The notes beneath the pieces were generated by a model. The model was not told the origin of the DNA. It worked only from the letters and a program-made list of their open reading frames with translations, and did not search any database. Shown one piece after another: positions 1 to 6,626 of a stretch of 11,461 nucleotides of DNA; within the stretch, counting starts at the first letter, position 1; each line of letters starts with the position of its first letter. The stretch comes from an uncultured Olsenella sp. Lineage in GTDB: Bacteria; Actinomycetota; Coriobacteriia; Coriobacteriales; Atopobiaceae. Made by a program: the position numbers and the translations under genes. Location of the stretch: the NCBI GenBank assembly GCA_947253595.1, contig CAMXZR010000053.1, positions 1 through 11,461 of the forward strand, written 5' to 3'.

Positions 1-1
1 G

Positions 2-247
2 CTCAGGCTTGCATGGCAGAGTCCCCGCCTGCTCGCCACGGCCTACGACCCGCAGCATGACGACGCCTGCCTGCTCCTGCCGCTCTGGCCCGAGGAAGGG
101 ACCGCCGTCGAGGTGGTGATCTCCCTCGCGCCCGAGGCAGCCGGGCGATGGAGGGGATGCGCGGTCCTCTCGCCTGCCCAGGCCTACGCCTGCGCGCGCA
201 GCCTGAGCCGCGAGATGCCCCCTTGGCTGGCGGGGGCGCTGGGCTAG
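2..247 (+). CDS. C-terminal fragment, DUF3825-like protein
   Basis: An open frame enters from the left edge and ends at a TAG stop, giving the last 81 residues of a protein. The tail reads as real protein: a hydrophobic strand (LLLPLWPEEG), a second strand (VEVVISLAP), then AVLSPAQAYACARSLSREMP. This order (a LLLPL strand, a valine-rich strand, then a 'L-x-x-A-Y-x-x-A-R' helix close to the C-terminus) resembles the end of DUF3825 domains as I remember them. These often sit in proteins with putative RNA-binding modules. The assignment rests on pattern memory only, and the N-terminal part lies outside the window. The gene ends 145 bases before icd and is co-directional with it. No terminator hairpin with a T tract is visible between them, so read-through into icd is possible. 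Confidence 0.5.
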   Translation, partial: LRLAWQSPRLLATAYDPQHDDACLLLPLWPEEGTAVEVVISLAPEAAGRWRGCAVLSPAQAYACARSLSREMPPWLAGALG

Positions 248-392
248 GTCCAGACACCAAGCATCCCAAGGCCAATCGCGCGCCACCCCGAACCTGCACG
301 GCGGCTACACTGGGGAGCTGACCCGCGCGCGAGGCCGACCGCACCTCTCGCCCGGACCAAACGAGCCCACGGCCAGACCCACGGAGGCAGAC

Positions 393-1595
393 ATGTCCAA
401 GATCCAGATGAAGACCCCCCTCGTCGAGATGGACGGCGACGAGATGACCCGCATCATCTGGCAGATGATCAAGGACGACCTCGTCCTGCCCTTCGTAGAC
501 CTCAAAAGCGAGTACTTCGACCTGGGCCTCGAGAACCGCGACAGGACCGCAGACCAGGTGACCGTCGACTCCGCCGAGGCGACCAAGCGCCTGGGCGTCG
601 CCGTCAAGTGCGCGACCATCACCCCCAACGCCCAGCGCGTCGAGGAGTATCGGCTGCACGAGATGTGGAAGAGCCCCAACGGCACCATACGTGCCATGCT
701 CGACGGCACCGTCTTCCGCACCCCCATCGTGGTCAGGGGCATCGACCCGGTGGTCCGCAACTGGAAGAGGCCCATCACCATCGCCCGCCACGCCTACGGA
801 GACGTCTACAAGAACGCAGAGGTCCGCGTTCCCGGCGCCGGCCGCGCCGAGCTCGTCTTCACCGCAGCAGACGGCAGCCAGACGCGCGCGCTCATCCACG
901 AGTTCGACGCCCCCGGCGTGATCCAGGGCGTGCACAACCTGGACGCCTCCATAAAGAGCTTCGCGCGCAGCTGCTTCGAGTACGCACTCTCGCTGGGACA
1001 GGACCTCTGGTTTGCCACCAAGGACACCATCAGCAAGACCTACGACCACCGCTTCAAGGACGTCTTCGCCCAGGTCTTCGAGGAGGAGTACCGCAAGCGC
1101 TTCGACGCGGCGGACATCGAGTACTTCTACACGCTGATCGACGACGCGGTGGCACGCGTCATGAAGGCCGAGGGCGGCTTCATCTGGGCCTGCAAGAACT
1201 ACGACGGAGACGTGATGAGCGACATGCTCTCCAGCGCCTTCGGCAGCCTCGCCATGATGACCTCCGTGCTCGTCTCGCCCCAGGGCTACTTCGAGTACGA
1301 GGCCGCCCACGGCACCGTACAGCGCCACTACTACAGGCACCTCAGAGGAGAGAAGACCTCGACCAACTCGGTCGCGACGATTTTCGCCTGGAGCGGTGCC
1401 CTGCGCAAGCGTGGCGAGCTGGACGGCCTGGACGAGCTCGTGGCCTTTGCCGACCGCTTGGAGGCGGCCACCATCGAGACCATAGAGGCGGGCCTGATGA
1501 CAGGCGACCTCGCGCGCATCACCTCGCTCCCCGACCCCGTCACGCTGGGCACCGAGGAGTTCATCCTCGCCGTCTCCGACCGCCTGCGGAGGTAA
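393..1595 (+). CDS. icd: NADP-dependent isocitrate dehydrogenase, homodimeric type II
   Basis: Oxidative decarboxylation of isocitrate to 2-oxoglutarate with NADP, in the cytosol. The 400-residue protein matches the eukaryote-like dimeric IDH family (human IDH1 has 414 residues), not the E. coli type. Substrate-site elements are in place: KSPNGTIR (93-100), the conserved arginines R100, R109 and R132 (human numbering is identical here), Y135-G136-D137 in the RHAYGD motif, and catalytic K210. Metal ligands are D250, D273 and D277 within LIDD and YDGDVMSD. HGTVQRH (306-312) carries the Arg-His pair that reads the 2'-phosphate of NADP. GGAGG at 383-387, five bases before the ATG, fixes the start. 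The gene is convergent with the ABC ATPase gene, with only 13 bases between the stops and no clear terminator. In an anaerobe it probably supplies 2-oxoglutarate for glutamate synthesis (inference). Confidence 0.96.
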   Translation: MSKIQMKTPLVEMDGDEMTRIIWQMIKDDLVLPFVDLKSEYFDLGLENRDRTADQVTVDSAEATKRLGVAVKCATITPNAQRVEEYRLHEMWKSPNGTIRAMLDGTVFRTPIVVRGIDPVVRNWKRPITIARHAYGDVYKNAEVRVPGAGRAELVFTAADGSQTRALIHEFDAPGVIQGVHNLDASIKSFARSCFEYALSLGQDLWFATKDTISKTYDHRFKDVFAQVFEEEYRKRFDAADIEYFYTLIDDAVARVMKAEGGFIWACKNYDGDVMSDMLSSAFGSLAMMTSVLVSPQGYFEYEAAHGTVQRHYYRHLRGEKTSTNSVATIFAWSGALRKRGELDGLDELVAFADRLEAATIETIEAGLMTGDLARITSLPDPVTLGTEEFILAVSDRLRR

Positions 1596-1608
1596 GGGCC
1601 TTGGTGGC

Positions 1609-2337
1609 CTACGCCGCCGCCAGCCGCCTCTCACGAATCCACACCGAACGGCCGCAGGCGCCTGCGACGAGGTCGCTGTGCGTGGCGACGACGACGCAGA
1701 CGCCCTCGGCCTGTAGGCTGACGAGCAGTTCCAGTATGGACCGCTCTGCCTCCTCGTCCAGCGAGCCCGTCGGCTCGTCCGCAAGCAGGATTCGCGGCCT
1801 CCTTACGAGGGCCTGGGCCAGCGCCACGCGCTGGGCCTCGCCGCCAGACAGCCTGTCAGCCCTCTTGTGCCTGTAGAGTGGAAGTCCCACGCGCTCCAGC
1901 AGGACGCCTGCCTCCTCCTTGGCATGGCCGGCATGCGGCAACCCAAGCAACACGTTGTCCAGCACGCTGCGGTCGGGCAGCAGATGCGGAATCTGGGTGA
2001 CGTAGCCAATGGTGCCCTGGCGTATCCGCACCAGCTCCCTGACGCTCTTCGGTAGGTGGGTGCCATCAAGTCGATACTCGCCATCGTAATCGGCATCCAA
2101 GCCAGCCAACATGCGCAGCAGGGTGGTCTTCCCCGCGCCGCTGCGCCCGCAAATCGCCACGGAGCAGTCCCGTTCCGTCAGCACGAAGCGACTGTCCGCA
2201 ATGAGGGTTCTCCAGTCTCCGTTCGGCTCCCTCACGACCTTCGCGTCGACACGAAGGTCGACCAGGGGGCTTGCGGCAGCCCCGTCCAGGCCCGTCAAGG
2301 AACTTGCCACGGCCCCATCCGCACCTCTCAACGTCAT
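1609..2337 (-). CDS. ABC transporter ATPase, MacB/LolD-like
   Basis: Cytoplasmic nucleotide-binding subunit of a MacB/FtsX-type ABC transporter; 242 residues, usual length for the family. All motifs are intact: Walker A GRSGAGKT (64-71), Q-loop glutamine (115, in YVTQIPHLLPD), signature LSGGEAQR (163-170), Walker B ILLADE (183-188) followed by PTGSLD, and switch histidine (220, in ATHSD). LADEPTGSLD is typical of the MacB/LolD/FtsE group. The frame is open further upstream, but the ATG at 2337 is chosen because it overlaps the TGA of permease 2 as ATGA, the usual sign of translational coupling; the upstream extension is permease sequence read in the wrong frame. This is the last gene of the operon. 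An unusual feature is an N-terminal stretch of about 25 residues before the first strand. The ATPase looks functional although both permease genes carry internal stops. Confidence 0.93.
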   Translation of the reverse strand: MTLRGADGAVASSLTGLDGAAASPLVDLRVDAKVVREPNGDWRTLIADSRFVLTERDCSVAICGRSGAGKTTLLRMLAGLDADYDGEYRLDGTHLPKSVRELVRIRQGTIGYVTQIPHLLPDRSVLDNVLLGLPHAGHAKEEAGVLLERVGLPLYRHKRADRLSGGEAQRVALAQALVRRPRILLADEPTGSLDEEAERSILELLVSLQAEGVCVVVATHSDLVAGACGRSVWIRERRLAAA

Positions 2338-3626
2338 TTGACCAGCGCCCTCTTCAGCAACGCTCCATCCAGCAGGTTCTCGAAAATGCCAAGAACGACC
2401 GCGACAGCCAGGCACAGTCCAAGCGCCGCAAGACTGCCGCCGGGCATCGCAAGAAGGGACAGCAAGAACAGCGCCATGGTCAAAAACCAATACAAGAGGT
2501 TCGACACGACCGCGACGCCTCTGACATATGCCCAGCTCGAGCCAAGGTTCCATAGGGCCACATCTCGCCCCCTCCTTAGCGACGAGAGCTGCCACGAAAC
2601 GACCGCGGCAAGCCCCAGCAGCACTGCCGCGAGGAGTGCCAACGTGCAGACGACCAGGAGCGCGTTTGACAGCACGAGGTTTCTGATGAGCCTGAACTGG
2701 ACGAGGTACTCCGGGGTGCCGAGCAACGCGTAGCTCGTGAAGCCCGTCCTCTGGCCGATGAGCGCAAGCTCGTTGGCCACGGAGTCGGGCGTAGGGCCCT
2801 CATCCAGGGCGATGTCACCCGACACCGTGGCAAAGGCGAGGGCCCTGTTGAAGTCCTCGGAATCATCCGCTCCCCTTCTGACCGAGTCGAGCCTGAGGGG
2901 GTAGGGGATGACCACCATCTAGTCCAACGAGTAATTGAAGTCCCCCTTTTAGAAGACAGCCGAGCGCTCTTCGAGGAAGCCGACCACCTCAAACGTGAGG
3001 TGCCTTGTATAGAATCGGGCATCTATCCTATCGCCCAACTTATACAGGCGAGAGTACCCGGAACCCAGCACCACTGGCTGGCACGTATCGGCCTCGTAGC
3101 TCACGGCGGACCAATCGATCTTGCCAGCGCCATCCGCAAGACGAAGGCCATAGAAGTCCCAGGCGTTCTTATCCAGTTGGACCGAGGGGACGTCGTAGGC
3201 CAGCCCACCCAGGACCTCGTCCTCGTACGGGCAAAAATCCCAGCTCCACCCAAACGAAGCCACTGCAAAATCGCGAATCAGCTCAGACTGCCTGACAGCG
3301 ATGGGCTGCCCGAACACCGACAGATACGTGCCACCCGACAGGTCATGGGACAAGGCGTTGTAGAAGTCCTGTACGCGCCCAATCCCGTCAAGGTCACCTT
3401 TGTAACCCAGGAACTCGGCTATCCCAAGCGTGTCCGTTATCGATACGAGCTCACGCTCGGCACCGTTCCGCAAGCTCGTCTTGAACAATCCGTCGGCAGA
3501 GGTGGAGAACGACGCGAGGCAATAGGTGACCGCCAAGAGGGTGCCAAGAAGGACGCTCCTCGCCACGCGCGGGAGCGATCCCAGGCGCAGGTCATAGAAC
3601 AGCTCGCGCGCGAAGGCCCTCACCAT
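2334..3626 (-). pseudogene. MacB/FtsX-type permease 2, two in-frame stops
   Basis: Membrane subunit of the MacB-type transporter, 430 codons, interrupted at codon 226 (TAA, 2951-2949) and codon 236 (TAG, 2921-2919). Read through, the protein is continuous: one N-terminal membrane segment (about 21-41), a large extracytoplasmic domain ending in VVLGSGYSRLYKLGD and a FEVVGFL strand, then three membrane segments (about 318-344, 373-394, 398-416). Between the stops the frame reads KGDFNYSLD, and after the second MVVIPYP. The LD followed by a hydrophobic strand and P is what MacB-type periplasmic domains show here, so the ten codons between stops belong to the original gene. The start ATG overlaps the end of permease 1 (its TGA is at 3622-3620). 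The last codon overlaps the ATPase start. Either this is a recent pseudogene or two fragments are made, the second from the ATG at 2918 directly after TAG. Confidence 0.8.
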
Positions 3627-4546
3627 GGCATAGCCGCCTTCGACGAAACGCAGAAGGAGGCCGCAAAGACCACGCAGACGCCGAGGGCGGGAGCCAGGGC
3701 AGCCACGTCCCTCCCCGAAAAGCGCATCACGGGAAGCAAGACGACCGCCAAAGCCACGAGGCAGCACGTGAGCAAGGTCCCCGCGACCCGGAGAAGAACC
3801 CTCCGCCAAGGCGCACCCAAGACGATGCACGAACGCACCCATGGCGCAACGAGGCGTGCCATGACCACGCCCGCCACGACGGATCCAAGGAACTCCCCGA
3901 CGACGCCGAGCCGGAGCAGGGTCGTCGAGATGACATCGACGTTCGTGCGGTCGGAGGCCCCGGGAGCCATGGTCGCGACCCTCACGTCTGGCGCAACTTC
4001 CCTCAAGCGTCTTACCGCGTTCGCCCCATCGATGACGACCGTCCCACCGACACCTCTCCTTGCGAAGACCTCTTCGTCGGCAATGAGGACGGAGCGGTCA
4101 AGGAGCGACGCACTTCCCATACCGAAGCGCCCCACCAGGGGGAACCATTCCGATCAAAAGAGGACGAACTGGCTCCCATCAATCGTCGTGGCGTCCACCC
4201 TGTTCCCCGCTGCCGCAGAATGTGGTTCCAGGGGCTGCGTCTGACGTCCGAGCGGATGCGGGTAGTCAAAGGATTCGGGATGTGCCGCGACGAACGCCCG
4301 CACGACACCGAAGTCATCCAAGTCGACAAACGCGCGTGCGTCCCCACCGAGCTCGTGCACGAGGCGGACGGCGGTTGCGGGAGTGACGTCGACTCGCATG
4401 GCCGACGCGGTGCAGAGGTTTCTTCCCTCGAGGCTCAGCTGCCGCTGCACGACCCAATAGACATAGGGGGAGACTGAGCCCAGCATGAGCAGGGACAGCA
4501 CGAACACGAGCAAGGCGACGCGCGATCTGATCAGTGGCATACCCAT
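3620..4546 (-). pseudogene. MacB/FtsX-type permease 1, one in-frame stop
   Basis: First gene of the ABC operon, 308 codons with an in-frame TGA at codon 131 (4156-4154). The N-terminal part has one membrane segment (RVALLVFVLSLLMLGSVSPYVY, roughly residues 8-29) and the beginning of an extracytoplasmic domain. After the TGA the same frame continues without a shift as SEWFPLVGRFGMG and LLDRSVLIAD, then three hydrophobic segments near codons 210-232, 254-274 and 284-300. The cytoplasmic loop WVRSCIVLGAPWRRVLLR is the FtsX-type 'LGA' coupling segment expected to meet the ATPase. The topology 1 + domain + 3 is that of FtsX/MacB permeases. The start is uncertain: GTG 4549, ATG 4546 and ATG 4540 are close together with no clear ribosome-binding site; 4546 is chosen. 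A C-terminal fragment might initiate at ATG 4135, which has GGTGGGG upstream. A nonsense mutation is the simplest reading. Confidence 0.78.
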
Positions 4547-4585
4547 CACCCGACAAGAACAGGCACGTCCCCCATGGACAGGCCA

Positions 4586-4625
4586 ATTATATTATATCAT
4601 AACATTTATTTTTTTATTTCAGAAC
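4586..4625 (-). promoter_or_regulatory. AT-rich promoter of the MacB-type operon
   Basis: An isolated AT-rich stretch in otherwise GC-rich DNA. On the minus strand it carries two overlapping perfect TATAAT hexamers (4596-4591 and 4591-4586) preceded by an A-rich tract (GAAATAAAAAAATAAATG). No good -35 box lies 17 bases upstream, so the A-rich tract may act as an UP-like element instead. From the -10 box to the ATG at 4546 is about 40 bases, leaving a short leader. The position fits transcription of permease 1, permease 2 and the ATPase. Confidence 0.6.
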
Positions 4626-4679
4626 TTACTATGAAGAAGTTTGGCCAACGGCAGGAAGAGGCCCGTCCGGCTGCAACAC

Positions 4680-4742
4680 GACCACAAGCAAAACGGCTCC
4701 CGAGGTCGATGGGACCCCGGGAGCCTGAGTTTGCTTGTGGTC
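4680..4742. other. 63-nt nested hairpin
   Basis: A near-perfect nested inverted repeat. The outer stem is 13 perfect pairs (4680-4692 with 4730-4742, GACCACAAGCAAA and its complement). A middle stem of 8 pairs follows (GGCTCCCG 4695-4702 with CGGGAGCC 4718-4725), then an inner stem of 4 pairs (4704-4707 with 4713-4716), closing a five-base loop. No T tract follows on either strand, so it is not a standard intrinsic terminator. It could still end or stabilise the exporter-pair transcript on the minus strand. Confidence 0.65.
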
Positions 4743-4841
4743 TTCCCGCGTCAAGGTGCAAGCAAACCGTTGCCAAAGAGCGGTCGCGGCCCAAAGTACC
4801 CCGTTTGCTTGTGGTCCACCTATGTCGAAGCACAAGCAAAC
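4680..4841. repeat. Alternating palindromic repeat array
   Basis: Five copies of a core ACAAGCAAAC motif alternate in orientation: forward at 4680-4692, reverse 4730-4742, forward 4758-4767, reverse 4803-4813, forward 4831-4841. Read as units, two 39-nt palindrome-ended elements (4729-4767 and 4803-4841) begin GTTTGCTTG and end CAAGCAAAC. They agree at 30 of 39 positions, with the differences in the middle. They are separated by 35 bases (4768-4802), and a further 35 bases (4694-4728) separate the first from an incomplete copy ending at 4693. Because the period (74) is not a multiple of three, and no frame is shared, the array is not coding. Its role is unknown. It sits between two minus-strand operons, downstream of the exporter pair and upstream of the AT-rich promoter. 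Confidence 0.7.
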
Positions 4842-4883
4842 TGGTGTCAGATGCCGACTACGACGCCGACCCGCCCATCTCGC

Positions 4884-6623
4884 CTAGATGGCCCAGCCCT
4901 CGCTCTCGTGCTGCAGGCCCACCATGCGCGCGAACGTGCCGCCTGCCGCCAGAAGGTCCTGGGGCCTCCCCTGCTCGCTCACGCGGCCGTCCTCCAGCAC
5001 CACGACCTTGTCCGCGTTTGACACGGTGCGCATGCGGTGCGCGATCACCAGCGTGGTCTTTCCCCTGAGCAGGGTCGAGAGCGCCCTCTGGACCTTGGTC
5101 TCGTTCTCGACGTCAAGAGACGCTGTCGCCTCGTCCAGGAGCACGATCGGCGCCCCCTTGAGCATGGCGCGCGCGATGGAGATGCGCTGGCGCTCTCCTC
5201 CGGAGAGCCGGGTGCCGTTCTCGCCTATCATCGTACCGTAACCCTGGGGCAGCCTGTCCACGAACTCGTCGCAGTTTGCCGCGCGCGCCGCACGGAGGAC
5301 CTCCTCGTCGGTGGCCCCGCGACGCCCCAGGCGGATGTTCTCCATCACTGTGTCGTCGAAGAGCATGACATCCTGGAAGACGATGGAGCAGTGGCTGTAG
5401 AGCGTCTCGGGGTCGACCTCGGACACGTCGACGCCGCCTACCCTCACAGAACCAGCGTCAACGTCCCACAGGCGGGCCACCAGACGCGCGCAGGTGGACT
5501 TGCCAGAGCCCGAGGGACCAACCAGCGCCGTGACCTCGCCCTCCCGCGCGGTGAAGCTCACGCCGTCCAGCACGCTCTCCGCACCGTCGCCGTAGCGGAA
5601 CGCCACGTGGTCGAACTCGATGTCGTGCCCGGCAGGCGAGAAGTCCTCGCTGCCCGTGGCAAGCGGCTCGTCGAAGAAGCGACGGAGCCTGTCGGACGAG
5701 ACCTTCGAGGCGAGCAGCTCGTACATCAGCGCGAGTGCCTGGTCGAATGGAGCGTAGATGCGAGATATCGCCAGGAGGAACATGAAGAGGGTCAGAAAGT
5801 CGGTGCCACCCGAGGCGACCAGTGCGGCGCCCACGACGATGGTGGTGGCGACCCCCAGGCGCAGGGTGACCGAACACCCGTTGACAAAGATGCCGCCCAC
5901 GAGCTCGGACCTGAGGTTTGCCGCCTCGGACTCGTCGACCTTCCTGTTGACGGAGCTGAGGTAGGCGTCCACCTGGTTGGTGGCATGCACCTCGCGCACG
6001 CTGTCGAGCATCTCCTGAATGGCATCGGAGACCTCGACCCCCTTCTGGCGGCCGACCACCTGCAGGGGGCGCACCCAGCGCTGCGAGGCGAAGAGCAGCC
6101 AGAACGCGACGGGCACGGTCCAGAGCGCCGCGACAGCCAGCTGCCAGTTGAAGGCGAGGAGGCCCACCGCGACGATCGCCGTCGAGACGAACGATCCATA
6201 GAGGTAGCCCAGCACGTGCGACCACACGTGCTCCAGCTTGTCCACGTCGCCCATGACCGTCTCGGTCAGGTCCGCGAGGTCATGTCTGCCGAAGAACGAG
6301 AGCGGCAGCTTGCGCAGACGTTCGGCGAGCGAGATGCGAATCTTGGACACCTCGTCGTACACGGTCCCGTAGGTGTTGCTGTACTGCTGCATGTGCGTGA
6401 AGAACGAGAGCGCGAAGAAGGCAAGGCAGCCCAGGAGGTAGGGGATGGCCGACGGGAGCCCCGCCTGGCCCTGGTAGACCGCCATGAGGTCCCGCATGAG
6501 GAGGTAGAGCAGGCTCATGCTGGCCATGACCACGAGGTTCACGACCACGGTCCAGAGGATTCCCTTCCTCACGTTTGCCGCCCCCTGCTCGGAGAGGCCG
6601 TGTCGCTTCTGAAGGTCGAACAT
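4884..6623 (-). CDS. ABC half-transporter, membrane + ATPase, YbtQ/IrtB-like
   Basis: A 579-residue exporter-fold half-transporter of the inner membrane: a six-helix domain (segments near 22-43, 60-79, 140-160, 163-182, 243-270 and 275-295) followed by an ATPase domain. A-loop tyrosine Y344 (FRYGDG), Walker A GPSGSGKST (369-377), Q-loop Q417 (VFQD), signature LSGGERQR (473-480), Walker B IVLLDEA with catalytic E498, D-loop SLD, and switch H529 are all present. It begins three bases after the stop of its partner, and GGGAGG about eight bases upstream serves as the ribosome-binding site; the two are certainly co-translated and probably form a heterodimer. The N-terminus (FDLQKRHGLSEQGAANVRKG) looks like the second member of pairs annotated in Firmicutes and Actinobacteria next to AraC regulators. 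An importer for a metal chelate is my preferred reading; a drug or peptide exporter remains possible. Confidence 0.88.
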   Translation of the reverse strand: MFDLQKRHGLSEQGAANVRKGILWTVVVNLVVMASMSLLYLLMRDLMAVYQGQAGLPSAIPYLLGCLAFFALSFFTHMQQYSNTYGTVYDEVSKIRISLAERLRKLPLSFFGRHDLADLTETVMGDVDKLEHVWSHVLGYLYGSFVSTAIVAVGLLAFNWQLAVAALWTVPVAFWLLFASQRWVRPLQVVGRQKGVEVSDAIQEMLDSVREVHATNQVDAYLSSVNRKVDESEAANLRSELVGGIFVNGCSVTLRLGVATTIVVGAALVASGGTDFLTLFMFLLAISRIYAPFDQALALMYELLASKVSSDRLRRFFDEPLATGSEDFSPAGHDIEFDHVAFRYGDGAESVLDGVSFTAREGEVTALVGPSGSGKSTCARLVARLWDVDAGSVRVGGVDVSEVDPETLYSHCSIVFQDVMLFDDTVMENIRLGRRGATDEEVLRAARAANCDEFVDRLPQGYGTMIGENGTRLSGGERQRISIARAMLKGAPIVLLDEATASLDVENETKVQRALSTLLRGKTTLVIAHRMRTVSNADKVVVLEDGRVSEQGRPQDLLAAGGTFARMVGLQHESEGWAI

Positions 6624-6626
6624 CTC

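Noticed and set aside
3..1784. Very long minus-strand open frame opposite icd
   Set aside because: It is the antisense of a clearly identified enzyme gene; long shadow frames are expected in DNA of this GC content.
2338..2595. Longer ATPase beginning at 2595
   Set aside because: The extra 86 residues are permease 2 coding sequence in another frame, and the ATGA overlap at 2337 gives a better start.
3627..3842. Longer permease 2 beginning at 3842
   Set aside because: The added residues are the C-terminal coding part of permease 1 in another frame; the ATG at 3626 overlaps the upstream stop and leads straight into the membrane segment.
4154..4156. TGA in permease 1 as a selenocysteine codon
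   Set aside because: FtsX-type permeases are not selenoproteins, no SECIS-like hairpin is evident just downstream, and the neighbour gene has TAA and TAG that this could not explain.
2334..4546. Frame shifts as the cause of the split permease genes
   Set aside because: Codon arithmetic shows all fragments of each gene lie in one frame; only stop codons separate them.
4680..4742. Hairpin as an intrinsic terminator of the exporter operon
   Set aside because: No T run follows the stem on either strand, so it was listed as a structure only.
4655..4841. CRISPR array (39-nt repeats, 35-nt spacers)
   Set aside because: Only two full units that agree at 30 of 39 positions, a third that keeps only one end, and one interval that is itself a hairpin. 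No cas gene is in the window. CRISPR repeats are near-identical, so this is another kind of repeat.
4574..5068. Small open frames on either strand in the repeat region
   Set aside because: They are rich in Arg/Pro/Ser, the 74-base period changes frame at each unit, and part overlaps the 3' end of the ABC gene; no ribosome-binding site supports them.
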